Assembly: GCF_004297125.1 (NCBI RefSeq)
Contig: NZ_SCVD01000034.1
Span: forward strand, 1 to 64,000
Direction: 5' to 3'
Length of the DNA: 64,000 bases
Source: Phenylobacterium sp.
Lineage (GTDB): Bacteria; Pseudomonadota; Alphaproteobacteria; Caulobacterales; Caulobacteraceae
In this document: positions 42,460-50,517 of the stretch, piece after piece
Numbering within the stretch: position 1 is the first letter of the stretch
Layout of the letters: each line of letters begins with the position of its first letter
The notes under the pieces: model-generated
Told to the model about the DNA's origin: nothing
Database searches by the model: none
What the model saw: the letters and a program-made list of their open reading frames with translations, nothing else
Made by a program: the position numbers and the translations under genes

Positions 42460-43055
42460 AGCAGGGCGGCTTTCAGCTTCACGAACGCCCGCGCCCGGTG
42501 GCTCATCCCGTCCTTGGTCAGGGGCGCCATCTCGCCGAAGGTGATCTCGTGGCCCTCGGGCATGAAGATCGGGTCGTAGCCGAAACCCTTGTCGCCGCGG
42601 GGCGGGAAGGTCAGCGTCCCGTCCACGCGCCCCTCGACGACGACCGCCGGCCCGTGCGGCCAGGCGACCGCGAGCGCCGAGGTGAACCAGGCGGCGAGAT
42701 CGTCGGCGCCGACTTCATCCAGCCGCTCCTCGACCTTCCGCATCGCCATGGCGAAATCCTTGTCCGGCCCGGCCCAGCGGGCGGAGAAGATGCCCGGCGC
42801 GCCGTCCAGCGCCTTGACGGACAGGCCGGAGTCGTCGGCCAGGGCGATCATGCCCGAGGCGTCCGCAGCAGCGCGGGCCTTCAACAGCGCATTACCCGCG
42901 AAGGTGGTCTCGGTCTCGTCCGGCTCGGCCAGGCCCAGCTCGCCGGCGGCCACCAGCTCGAACCGGCCGTCCAGGATCTCGGCCAGCTCGCGGGCCTTGC
43001 CGGGGTTGTGGGTGGCGACGACGAGGCGGGTCCCGGGCTCCAGCTTCAAGGCCAT
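42456..43055 (-). CDS. rdgB: XTP/dITP diphosphatase (Ham1)
   Basis: 199 aa. Removes non-canonical purine nucleotides (ITP, XTP). Motifs: VVATHNPGKARELAEIL at the start, TFAGNALLKARAAA, LADDSGLSVKALDGAPGIFSARW and the C-terminal GKGFGYDPIF-like segment (DKGFGYDPIFMPEG) and SHRARAF. ATG 43055 with GGAG 8 nt upstream is chosen; the frame to 43118 would start within the palindrome region. Coupled to hemW downstream. Confidence 0.95.
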   Translation of the reverse strand: MALKLEPGTRLVVATHNPGKARELAEILDGRFELVAAGELGLAEPDETETTFAGNALLKARAAADASGMIALADDSGLSVKALDGAPGIFSARWAGPDKDFAMAMRKVEERLDEVGADDLAAWFTSALAVAWPHGPAVVVEGRVDGTLTFPPRGDKGFGYDPIFMPEGHEITFGEMAPLTKDGMSHRARAFVKLKAALL

Positions 43056-43107
43056 CAGGTCGACTCCATGCTCCGCAGCCGGCGGAACATAGCGCCCGGC
43101 GGTCCTG

Positions 43108-43225
43108 TTGCATTGCAAAAGTTTAATATCGTTACTCGATATTCACGTGATCGAAAATCGATGTGGGCGTATCGATAATCACATCAGGACATGAGGTTCT
43201 GACCCACCCACCGCTGCACTGCAGC
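43108..43225. promoter_or_regulatory. Two TGCA-N-TGCA palindromes in the rdgB / small-gene divergent region
   Basis: TTGCATTGCAA (43108-43118) is a perfect 11-bp palindrome with central T, and GCTGCACTGCAGC (43213-43225) a perfect 13-bp one with central C. The second lies 23 bp before the start of the 35-aa gene. Between them is an AT-rich stretch with repeated ATCGATA-like words, probably promoters. Related sites recur at 44,299-44,386. Confidence 0.5.
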
Positions 43226-43247
43226 ATAACCAGACCGGAGATACGAA

Positions 43248-43355
43248 ATGTTCGCCCAAGCCATGAACCACCTCGATCGCGCCGCGATGCTCTTCGTCGT
43301 CGTCCTGGCCGCCATGCCGATCCTGAGCATCGCCGCCCGCGCCGCCTTCCTCTAA
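43248..43355 (+). CDS. Small membrane protein (35 aa)
   Basis: ATG 43248 with GGAG 7 nt upstream. The product starts with an amphipathic stretch (MFAQAMNHLDRAA) and then a hydrophobic segment MLFVVVLAAMPILSIAA that can span the membrane. It is preceded by the AT-rich region with the TGCA palindromes. I know no family; the ribosome binding site and the helix make it a credible gene. Confidence 0.55.
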   Translation: MFAQAMNHLDRAAMLFVVVLAAMPILSIAARAAFL

Positions 43356-43456
43356 GACTCAACCTGAGTCATGAGGTTCGTCCGATCCGCCCCGGCCCTC
43401 GGCGAGTAGCCGACGCCGCGGCGGATCCAGACGAGCAGACGGGGGAGCAGTCAGGC

Positions 43457-44014
43457 ATGCGCGCCTTGGGACCGGGCTCGGTATCGAGCTTTCTGAAGAT
43501 CATCCTGGATGTCGTCTTCGCAGCCCTCTGGATCGGCGTCGTCGCCCTCTCCCTGATCACGCTCGCGGCGCTGCTGCTGAGCTTCAATCCCGACCTCCTC
43601 GCCAACCTCACCAAGGCCACCGACGCCGGGGCCGTCGCGCGGGACACCGCGCTGGGCGAGCTGGCGTCCAACGGCTCCTCCATCACCAGCGGCCTGCTGG
43701 CCGCCGCCCTCTACCTAGCCGGCATCCTGGTGATCGTGGGTTCGCTGCGCCGGATCTTCACGACGCTCACCGCCGGCGACCCCTTCCATCCCGACAATGT
43801 GGCGCGGCTGCGCCTGATCGGCCTGATGCTGGCTGGCCTCGAGCTGGGACGCTACGCCTTCTGGGCGGTGAGCGCGTGGCTCCTCCCCGGCGTGGGCCGG
43901 ATCGAGCCCAGCATGAGCCTCACCGCCTGGTTCTCCGTCCTCGTGGTCTTCGTGCTCGCGGAGGTGTTCCGCGAGGGCGCGCGCCTGCGTCGCGAAGCCG
44001 AACTGACCATCTAG
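43457..44014 (+). CDS. DUF2975 membrane protein
   Basis: 185 aa with four probable membrane helices (about 12-42, 77-100, 118-140 and 150-170). The helix-loop segment with RRIFTTLTAGDPFHPDNVARLRLIG is typical of DUF2975. ATG 43457 has GGGGGAG upstream. The family is nearly always followed by a small HTH regulator, as here (44,023). Function unknown, possibly membrane stress sensing together with the regulator. Confidence 0.88.
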   Translation: MRALGPGSVSSFLKIILDVVFAALWIGVVALSLITLAALLLSFNPDLLANLTKATDAGAVARDTALGELASNGSSITSGLLAAALYLAGILVIVGSLRRIFTTLTAGDPFHPDNVARLRLIGLMLAGLELGRYAFWAVSAWLLPGVGRIEPSMSLTAWFSVLVVFVLAEVFREGARLRREAELTI

Positions 44015-44022
44015 GGCCGCCG

Positions 44023-44265
44023 ATGCCGATCCGCGTAAGCCTCGACCGCGTCCTCCTGGAGCGGCGCATGTCGCTCACCGAGCTGGCCGACCGCGTGGGC
44101 GTGACCATCGCCAACCTGTCGATCCTGAAGACCGGCAAGGCGCGCGCCGTGCGGTTTTCGACCCTCGCCGCGCTCTGCCGAGAACTCGACTGCCAGCCGG
44201 GCGACCTGCTGGTCTACGAGGCGGGCCCAGACGACGGCTTCCTCGAGGAGGACGAGGACGGATAG
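44023..44265 (+). CDS. Small HTH regulator (YozG/Cro-C1 type)
   Basis: 80 aa. The Xre-type HTH covers the chain: LDRVLLERRMSLTELADRVGVTIANLSILKTGKARAVRFSTLAALCRELDCQPGDLL. An acidic tail ends it. It starts 8 nt after the DUF2975 gene and belongs to the same operon. Such regulators probably control their own operon. Confidence 0.92.
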   Translation: MPIRVSLDRVLLERRMSLTELADRVGVTIANLSILKTGKARAVRFSTLAALCRELDCQPGDLLVYEAGPDDGFLEEDEDG

Positions 44266-44298
44266 GAGCCTTCGTCGTGCGGCCGTGCAGATCGTGCG

Positions 44299-44386
44299 GC
44301 ATTGCAGCGCAGATTATTTCACCAGGCGTAGAAATCCTTGATTGCGCCGAGAGCAACGCCCATATGCAGAGCTACGCTGCACTGCA
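44299..44386 (+). promoter_or_regulatory. Further TGCA-N-TGCA motifs before a 34-aa gene
   Basis: GCATTGCA (44299-44306, a slightly imperfect copy) and GCTGCACTGCA (44376-44386) repeat the palindrome seen at 43,108 and 43,213. The latter lies 16 bp before the start codon of the small gene, the same relation as at 43,213-43,248. This points to one regulator acting on both small genes. Confidence 0.5.
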
Positions 44387-44402
44387 CAATGGAGTGACGC
44401 AG

Positions 44403-44507
44403 ATGTCCGCCCTGATCGAAAAGTTCCTCGACGCGATGTTCGCCCCGCTGGCGCGCGAGCTTGAGCGCCTGCCGCCCTCGGCCCTGCGCTTCAACGTCTT
44501 CTTCTGA
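44403..44507 (+). CDS. Small protein (34 aa), unknown
   Basis: ATG 44403 has GGAG 8 nt upstream. The product MSALIEKFLDAMFAPLAREL... is amphipathic and probably helical, ending NVFF. Upstream region repeats the palindrome found before the 35-aa gene. A strong hairpin follows 14 bp after the stop. No known family. Confidence 0.5.
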   Translation: MSALIEKFLDAMFAPLARELERLPPSALRFNVFF

Positions 44508-44520
44508 TCTGAAGTAGAGC

Positions 44521-44556
44521 GCCATCCCGGTCTTCGCGATGCGAAACCGGGATGGC
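44521..44556. terminator. Long hairpin between small gene and rph
   Basis: GCCATCCCGGT (44521-44531) pairs with ACCGGGATGGC (44546-44556), and inside it TTCGC pairs with GCGAA, giving a 16-bp stem with one bulged C and a GAT loop. It separates the plus-strand small gene from rph, which converges on it, so it probably stops both. Confidence 0.75.
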
Positions 44557-44575
44557 AATCGTCAGGGTCGGCGGC

Positions 44576-45292
44576 TTAGCCGCCCGTCGCCGCCCGCTGG
44601 ATCGCGCACAGTTCGCCGATGCCCTTGCGGGCGAGCGAGAAGAGGGCGTCGAACTCCGCCTGGCTGAAGCCGCGCTTTTCGCCGGTCGCCTGGACCTCGA
44701 CGATGTCGCCGGTCCCGGTGAGCACGAAGTTGGAGTCCGCCTCGGCGTTGGAATCCTCCTCGTAGTCGAGGTCCAGCACCGGCGTGCCGTTGAAAATCCC
44801 GCAGCTCACCGCCGCCACCTGGTCCAGGATCGGGTCGGTGGTGATCAGGCCCTCGTCCAGCAGGTACTTCGTGGCCAGGCGAAGGGCGACCCAGGCGCCG
44901 GTGATCGAGGCCGTGCGGGTGCCGCCGTCGGCCTGGATCACGTCGCAGTCGACGGTGATCTGGCGCTCGCCCAGGGCCTTCATGTCGGTGACGGCGCGCA
45001 GGGAGCGGCCGATCAGGCGCTGGATCTCCTGGGTGCGGCCCGACTGCTTGCCGGCCGCGGCCTCGCGCCGGCCCCGGGTGTGGGTGGCGCGGGGCAGCAT
45101 GCCGTACTCGGCGGTCACCCAGCCCTGGCCCTTGCCGCGCAGGAAACCGGGAACCCCCTCCTCCAGGCTTGCTGTCACCAGCACCTTGGTGTGGCCGGCG
45201 GTGATCAGGCACGAGCCCTCGGCGTAGCGCGTGACTCCGGTCTCCAGGGTGATCGGGCGCAGCAGGTCGGGGGTGCGTTCGGAGGGGCGCAT
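44576..45292 (-). CDS. rph: Ribonuclease PH
   Basis: 238 aa, the usual length. Phosphate-dependent 3' exonuclease that trims tRNA ends. Typical segments: MRPSERTPDLLRPITLETG, GWVTAEYGMLPRATHTR, GRTQEIQRLIGRSLRAV, VDCDVIQADGGTRTASITGA and the C-terminal EGEVIVEVQATGEKRGF-like region. ATG 45292 with GGAGGGG upstream. It is divergent from hrcA, a standard arrangement in alphaproteobacteria. Confidence 0.96.
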   Translation of the reverse strand: MRPSERTPDLLRPITLETGVTRYAEGSCLITAGHTKVLVTASLEEGVPGFLRGKGQGWVTAEYGMLPRATHTRGRREAAAGKQSGRTQEIQRLIGRSLRAVTDMKALGERQITVDCDVIQADGGTRTASITGAWVALRLATKYLLDEGLITTDPILDQVAAVSCGIFNGTPVLDLDYEEDSNAEADSNFVLTGTGDIVEVQATGEKRGFSQAEFDALFSLARKGIGELCAIQRAATGG

Positions 45293-45382
45293 GTCGAGAA
45301 CTCGGAAGGGCAGCTTGCGCCGCGGGAGCCCGGGCTTATCCTAGATAGCGATGATCCCGTCCATGGCCCCCTGCCGCACGCC

Positions 45383-46450
45383 GTGACGCCACCCCTCTTC
45401 TCCCGTGGGCCGACGCTCACCGACATGGACTCCCGGGCGCGGGAAATCTTCCGCCGCATCGTCGAAAGCTATCTGGAGACCGGCGAGCCGGTGGGCTCGC
45501 GCACCCTTTCCAAGGGCGGCCTGTCGCTGTCGCCCGCCTCGATCCGCAACACCATGCAGGACCTGACCCAGCTCGGCCTGCTGGGCGCGCCGCACGTCAG
45601 CGCCGGCCGCCTGCCGACGCATGCGGGCCTGCGGCTCTTCGTCGACGGCCTGATGGAGGTGGGCGACGTCGGCGACGAGGAGCGGCGCGCGATCGAATCG
45701 CGGCTGCTGGCCCATGGCCGCAACTACGAGGACGCGCTGAACGAGGCCTCCAAGATCCTGTCCGGCCTGGCCGGCGGCGCGGGCGTGGTGGTGACGCCGA
45801 TCCGCGACGCGGGGGTCAGCCACGTGGAATTCGTGCCGCTGTCGGGCGACCGAACCCTGGCCATCATGGTGTTCGACGACGGGGTCGTGGAGAATCGGCT
45901 CATCCGGCTGCCGATGGGGGTGACGCCCTCGGCGCTGCAGGAGGCGTCCAACTTCCTCAACGCGCGCATGCGCGGCCGCACCCTGGGCGAGACCAAGAGC
46001 GACCTGCGCGCCGAACTGGACCTCGCGCGGCGCGACCTCGACGTCACGGCGGCGCGCCTGGTGGAGGACGGCCTGGCCGCCTGGGGCGGCGGCGAGGCGG
46101 AAGAGCGCGCCCTGATCGTGCGGGGCCGGGCGAACCTGCTGGAGGACACCCAGGCCACCCAGGACCTGGAACGCGTACGCTCCCTGTTCGAGGACCTGGA
46201 GCAGAAGGAACAGCTCATCACCCTGCTGGACGGGGTCCGCGACGGCCAGGGCGTGCGGATCTTCATCGGCGCCGAGACGCGACTCTTCTCGCTTTCGGGT
46301 TCCGCTGTGATCGCGGCGCCCTATATGACGGGCTCGCAGAAGGTGGTGGGTGCGATCGGCGTGATCGGGCCCGCCCGACTGAACTATGCCCGGATCATTC
46401 CGTTGGTGGACTATACTGCCCGCGTGCTTGGTCAGGTGATGAACGCTTAA
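45383..46450 (+). CDS. hrcA: Heat-inducible transcription repressor HrcA
   Basis: 355 aa if GTG 45383 is used; ATG 45425 is the alternative and neither has a clear Shine-Dalgarno. The N-terminal winged helix reads AREIFRRIVESYLETGEPVGSRTLS and ASIRNTMQDL. The C-terminal GAF-like domain ends with GVIGPARLNYARIIPLVDYTA. HrcA binds CIRCE elements before groESL; no CIRCE is visible in the rph-hrcA gap, so it is probably not autoregulated that way here. It leads into grpE 16 bp downstream. Confidence 0.95.
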   Translation: MTPPLFSRGPTLTDMDSRAREIFRRIVESYLETGEPVGSRTLSKGGLSLSPASIRNTMQDLTQLGLLGAPHVSAGRLPTHAGLRLFVDGLMEVGDVGDEERRAIESRLLAHGRNYEDALNEASKILSGLAGGAGVVVTPIRDAGVSHVEFVPLSGDRTLAIMVFDDGVVENRLIRLPMGVTPSALQEASNFLNARMRGRTLGETKSDLRAELDLARRDLDVTAARLVEDGLAAWGGGEAEERALIVRGRANLLEDTQATQDLERVRSLFEDLEQKEQLITLLDGVRDGQGVRIFIGAETRLFSLSGSAVIAAPYMTGSQKVVGAIGVIGPARLNYARIIPLVDYTARVLGQVMNA

Positions 46451-46466
46451 AGGTCCTAGAGAAGAG

Positions 46467-47066
46467 ATGTCCGAAGACAACACGCCCGCCGACTTCGACG
46501 CGGATGGCGACGAAGGCAACGCCAACATCGACGCCCTGCTGGCCGAGATTCAAGGCCTCAAGGAGCAGGTGCTCCGCTACGCCGCCGAAGCGGAGAACAC
46601 CAAGCGCCGCGCCGAGCGCGAGATGAACGACGCGCGGGCCTACGCCATCACCAAATTCGCCCGCGACCTCCTGGGCGCCGCCGACATCTTCGATCGCGCG
46701 CTGGCCGCAGCGCCCACCGAAGTCGAAGGCCCGATGAAGAATTTCATCGTCGGCGTCGAGATGACCGCCAAGGAGCTGCAAGGCGCCTTCGACCGCAATG
46801 GCCTTAAGCGCATCGAACCCGCCAAGGGCGAGAAGTTCGACCCGCACAAGCACCAGGCGATGATGGAACAGGCCGACACCGACGTGACGCCCGGCGGCGT
46901 CGTCCAGGTGATGCAGCCCGGCTACGAGCTGCTGGGCCGGCTGGTGCGCCCCGCCATGGTGGTTGTGGCCGCGAAGACCGCCGCCGCGGCTCCGGCGGCC
47001 AACCCTTACGCCGACGGAGACGGCGGTGGCGACTCCGGCGGCGGATCGGTCGACACGCGCGCCTGA
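46467..47066 (+). CDS. grpE: Nucleotide exchange factor GrpE
   Basis: 199 aa. A long N-terminal coiled coil (about 15-65, EIQGLKEQVLRYAAEAENTKRRAERE) and the C-terminal beta-wing with HQAMMEQADTDVTPGGVVQVMQPGYELLGRLVRPAMVVVA. Acts on DnaK. ATG 46467 preceded by GAGAAGAG. Operon with hrcA; followed by a good terminator. The tail is Ala/Gly-rich. Confidence 0.96.
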   Translation: MSEDNTPADFDADGDEGNANIDALLAEIQGLKEQVLRYAAEAENTKRRAEREMNDARAYAITKFARDLLGAADIFDRALAAAPTEVEGPMKNFIVGVEMTAKELQGAFDRNGLKRIEPAKGEKFDPHKHQAMMEQADTDVTPGGVVQVMQPGYELLGRLVRPAMVVVAAKTAAAAPAANPYADGDGGGDSGGGSVDTRA

Positions 47067-47092
47067 TCGGCGGTCGGACATGCGTTTGTGAG

Positions 47093-47120
47093 ACGCCCCG
47101 CGGCCTCCGCGGGGCGTTTT
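47093..47120 (+). terminator. Rho-independent terminator after grpE
   Basis: ACGCCCCGCGG (47093-47103) and CCGCGGGGCGT (47107-47117) form a perfect 11-bp stem with a 3-nt loop, followed by TTTT. It lies 27 bp after the grpE stop. Confidence 0.9.
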
Positions 47121-47250
47121 GCTGTGGGTGACGCCGCGGCGCTCTTTCGCAGCCTTACGATTTCGCTAATGTCGCAAGTCCCCTCTTTTCGGGGCGTGCG
47201 CCGGCTCGGGTGATTCGCCGACCGCGTACGATTGGCGAGCCGGGACCGAT

Positions 47251-48369
47251 ATGAAGCTTACGATCGAACGCGCCGCGCTGCTCCGCGCGCTGGGACATGT
47301 GCAGAGCGCCGTGGAGCGCCGCAACACGATCCCGATCCTGTCGAACGTCCTGTTGTCGGCGGAACGGGATCGGCTGACGTTCTCGGCCACCGATCTCGAC
47401 ATGGAGATCATCGACGAGGCCCTGGCCCAGGTGGACCAGCCCGGCCAGATCACCGCGCCGGCCCACACCCTCTACGAGATCGTCCGAAAGCTGCCCGAGG
47501 GCGCCGACGTCTCGCTGAGCTTCACGGGCGAGGATCCGCGCCTGACCGTGGCCGCCGGGCGCTCGCGCTTCAACCTGCCGGTCCTGCCGGCGGGCGACTT
47601 CCCGGTGATGTCGGCCGAGGGCTTCGCCGGCAAGATGACCGTCGACGTCAACGACCTGATCCGGCTGATCGACAAGACCCGGTTCGCGATCTCGGCCGAG
47701 GAGACGCGCTACTACCTGAACGGCCTGTACGTCCACACGGTGATCGTCGACGGCGCCCCGCGCCTGCGCGCCGTGGCCACCGACGGTTCGCGCCTGGCCC
47801 TGGCGGACATGCCGGCGCCCGAGGGGGCGGCCGGGACGCCGGGCGTCATCGTGCCCCGCAAGACCATCGGCGAGATCCGCCGCCTGCTCGAGGACGCCGG
47901 CGAGAACGTCGACCTGCAGATCAGCCCCCAGAAGGTGCGCCTGGAGCTGGGGGGCGCCGCCCTGACCTCGAAGGTCATCGACGGCAACTTCCCCGACTAC
48001 GCCCGCGTCATCCCCAAGGACAACGACCGCACGGTGATGGTCGACGCCAAGGTCTTCGCCCAGGCCGTCGACCGCGTGGCCACCATCTCGGCCGAGAAGA
48101 GCCGCTCGGTGCGCATGGCCATCGAGTCCGGCCGCGTCGTCCTCACCGTCCGCAACATGGAGGCGGGCCAGGCGGTGGAAGAGCTGGAGATCGATTACGA
48201 CGGCGAGCCCTTCGAACTGTCGTTCAACGCCCGCTACCTGCTGGACATCACCGACCAGATCTCGGGCGGCGCGATGGAACTGCGCTTCGGCGGCCCCAAC
48301 GACCCGGCCCTGGTGCTCGATCCGGGCGACGCGGACGTCCAGTACATCCTGATGCCGCTGCGGGTGTAG
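47251..48369 (+). CDS. dnaN: DNA polymerase III sliding clamp (beta subunit)
   Basis: 372 aa, full length. Three clamp domains can be followed: MKLTIERAALLRALGHVQSAVERRNTIPILSNVL at the start, VLPAGDFPVM, and the C-terminal NPALVLDPGDADVQYILMPLRV-like end typical of DnaN. Several minus- and plus-frame shadows run through it. Preceded by about 180 bp that should hold its promoter. Essential replication gene. Confidence 0.97.
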   Translation: MKLTIERAALLRALGHVQSAVERRNTIPILSNVLLSAERDRLTFSATDLDMEIIDEALAQVDQPGQITAPAHTLYEIVRKLPEGADVSLSFTGEDPRLTVAAGRSRFNLPVLPAGDFPVMSAEGFAGKMTVDVNDLIRLIDKTRFAISAEETRYYLNGLYVHTVIVDGAPRLRAVATDGSRLALADMPAPEGAAGTPGVIVPRKTIGEIRRLLEDAGENVDLQISPQKVRLELGGAALTSKVIDGNFPDYARVIPKDNDRTVMVDAKVFAQAVDRVATISAEKSRSVRMAIESGRVVLTVRNMEAGQAVEELEIDYDGEPFELSFNARYLLDITDQISGGAMELRFGGPNDPALVLDPGDADVQYILMPLRV

Positions 48370-48406
48370 GGCGAGGCGACGCGCCGTGAGGCGCGCCGCT
48401 GCCAGA

Positions 48407-49030
48407 CTAGGCGGTGGTCGTTCTCCGACGCCGGACGGCGCTCCCAGCCAGGCCGAAGCCCATGATCATCAAGGCCCAGGTCGCCGGTTCGGGGACGCCC
48501 TGGAAGGCGCCCGGCAGCGCCTGGATGTAAGTAACGTCGAAGCCCGGCGACGCGCCGAGGTTGTCGAGACCCACGATCTTCACCGCCTTGACCTGACCGA
48601 CCCAGCCGATGTCGGCCAGGTCGAAGCCCGTCAGCGCGTTGTCTGTGGCCGTGCCCAGAAGGATGAAGTTGATGAAGTCCGAGGAGACGAAGATGTCGGC
48701 CTGTTCGCCATTGCCTCCGGTCTCGCCGACGAACAGGTCGTCGCCGACGCCGTCGAGCACGATCTCGTCCGTGAAGCCGACCGTGACGAAGCTGCCGGTG
48801 GGCAGGGACAGGAAGTCAGGATCGGAGACGCTGTCCGTCCCCAGCACGACTGACGTCGAGACCGGAACCGGGTAAGCTCCCAGCAGCGTGCCGCCGTACG
48901 GCCCCGCCATCGGCCCCGCTCCGGAGTCGAAGAAATTCAGGACGACGTCCGCGTAACCGACCAGCGCATGCGCGGGAGCCGACAGCGCCAAGCTGGCTGC
49001 AAGGCCAGCCGCTACAGTTTTCAATCTCAT
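48407..49030 (-). CDS. PEP-CTERM sorting-domain protein
   Basis: 207 aa. A signal peptide (to SAPAHA, about 22), then a beta-rich exported domain rich in Asp, Gly and Thr. At the C-terminus is the sorting signal VPEPATWALMIMGFGLAGSA followed by a basic end (VRRRR): the PEP motif, a membrane helix, and arginines. Such proteins are anchored and processed by an exosortase system and relate to exopolysaccharide or surface structures. ATG 49030 with AGGGG upstream. The function of the exported part is unknown. Confidence 0.9.
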   Translation of the reverse strand: MRLKTVAAGLAASLALSAPAHALVGYADVVLNFFDSGAGPMAGPYGGTLLGAYPVPVSTSVVLGTDSVSDPDFLSLPTGSFVTVGFTDEIVLDGVGDDLFVGETGGNGEQADIFVSSDFINFILLGTATDNALTGFDLADIGWVGQVKAVKIVGLDNLGASPGFDVTYIQALPGAFQGVPEPATWALMIMGFGLAGSAVRRRRTTTA

Positions 49031-49146
49031 TAGAGCCCCTAGAGTTGGAGGAGCCCCCTTCCGACGGCGACCACCGTCATATATCGAACATCGTTCGTCA
49101 ATCGCGTTTGGCGGGCGAAGCGCCCGCGCGCCGGATCCGGTCGAAC

Positions 49147-49434
49147 TCAGTGCCCGTGCGGGCCTTCGTAGACGCCGGGGGCCAGGTACTCGTCCTCGGG
49201 ACCCTCGCTGCCGGCGGCCAGCACGAAGCGCCGGTCGCAGTAGGGGCACTCGACGAAGGTCGCCTCGCCCATCTCCAGCCAGACCCGCGGATGGCCCAGG
49301 GCGCCGCCGACGCCGTCGCAGGCGATGCGGCCCGTACGCACCACGATCACCTCGGGCGGGTTCGGGTCGACGATGAGCGCCGGCTTGGCGGGGGCCGGTT
49401 CGGCCTTGGTCTTCGCGGCGGGCTTACGGGCCAT
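49147..49434 (-). CDS. Zinc-finger domain protein (zf-CHCC type)
   Basis: 95 aa. The CHCC zinc site of the NDUFS6-like family is formed by Cys39, His48, Cys63 and Cys66 (IACDGVGGALGHPRV ... ECPYCDRRFVL). A Lys/Ala/Pro-rich N-terminus precedes it. In mitochondria the relative is a complex I subunit; bacterial ones are of unclear role. Ends with a His-containing tail. ATG 49434. Confidence 0.9.
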   Translation of the reverse strand: MARKPAAKTKAEPAPAKPALIVDPNPPEVIVVRTGRIACDGVGGALGHPRVWLEMGEATFVECPYCDRRFVLAAGSEGPEDEYLAPGVYEGPHGH

Positions 49435-49544
49435 GTTCTTCGATACCTTTGAGGCCGCCCGGCTTGGCTGAGCGGCGACGCGCGCCTAGGTATGCGAGCG
49501 TGGGTTTCGTCGTCAACGACCGCCCTTCTAAAGTTTAGGACCCC

Positions 49545-50492
49545 ATGGATCTTCCGGAATACGCGATCGAGGCGAAGAATCTCGTCAAGACCTACGCCGC
49601 CACCAAGACCACGCCCGAGATGCAGGCGCTGAAGGGCCTGGACCTGGCGATCCCGCGCGGGTCGATCTTCGGGCTGCTGGGTCCGAACGGAGCGGGGAAG
49701 TCCACCTTCATCAACATCCTGGCCGGCCTCTGCCAGAAGACGTCGGGGACGGTGTCGATCTGGGGCCGCGACATCGACAAGACCCCTCGCGACGCCCGCG
49801 CCGCCATCGGCGTCGTGCCCCAGGAGATCGCCGCCGACCCGTTCTTCACGCCGCGGGAGGCGCTGGAAGTCGCCGCCGGCATGTACGCCGTGCCGAAATC
49901 CGAGCGCCGGACCGACGAGCTGCTGGCCGCCCTGGGCCTGGCGGACAAGTCCAAGGCCTATGTCCGCCAGCTGTCGGGCGGCATGAAGCGCCGGCTGATG
50001 GTGGCCAAGGCCATGGTCCACAATCCGCCGGTGCTGATCCTGGACGAGCCCACGGCCGGGGTGGACGTGGAGCTGCGCAAGCAGCTCTGGAACTATGTGC
50101 TGGAGCTGAACCGCAAGGGCGTGACCATCGTGCTCACGACCCACTACCTGGAGGAAGCCCAGGAACTCTGCGACCAGATCGCCATCATCAACCGCGGCCA
50201 GGTGGTGGCCTGCGAGCCCACGACCACCCTGCTGCGCCGGATGGACACCCGCATGGTGCTGGTGACGCCGGAGGAGCCGTTGCCGGCCGCCCCCGCGCTG
50301 CCGGGGTTCGAGACCAGGCTGCTGAAGTCCGGAGGTTTTTCGGTGACCTACCGCACCGGCCAGTCCAGCGTCGAACAGGTGCTGGCCGCCATCCGCGCCG
50401 CTGGCCTGCACATCAAGGACATCTCCACCGAGGACCCGGACCTGGAAGATGTGTTCGTATCCCTCACGTCGGGCGTGACGGTCGGGGCCTAG
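49545..50492 (+). CDS. ABC transporter ATP-binding protein
   Basis: 315 aa. Walker A GPNGAGKST (46-54), signature LSGGMKRRL and Walker B VLILDEPTAGVD are present. The C-terminal 80 residues resemble the DrrA-type extension. It is of the ABC-2 export class, which normally has its permease next door. Here the next gene (terC) is on the other strand and no permease is in the window, so the partner is encoded elsewhere. ATG 49545. Confidence 0.94.
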   Translation: MDLPEYAIEAKNLVKTYAATKTTPEMQALKGLDLAIPRGSIFGLLGPNGAGKSTFINILAGLCQKTSGTVSIWGRDIDKTPRDARAAIGVVPQEIAADPFFTPREALEVAAGMYAVPKSERRTDELLAALGLADKSKAYVRQLSGGMKRRLMVAKAMVHNPPVLILDEPTAGVDVELRKQLWNYVLELNRKGVTIVLTTHYLEEAQELCDQIAIINRGQVVACEPTTTLLRRMDTRMVLVTPEEPLPAAPALPGFETRLLKSGGFSVTYRTGQSSVEQVLAAIRAAGLHIKDISTEDPDLEDVFVSLTSGVTVGA

Positions 50493-50517
50493 CTTTCCCC
50501 CCGGGGTGTGCGGCAGG

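Noticed and set aside
45293..45382. CIRCE element between rph and hrcA
   Set aside because: No TTAGCACTC-N9-GAGTGCTAA or near match is present.
44552..45382. Extended hrcA frame starting at 44,552
   Set aside because: The upstream 277 codons are the antisense shadow of rph; the HrcA fold starts near 45,383.
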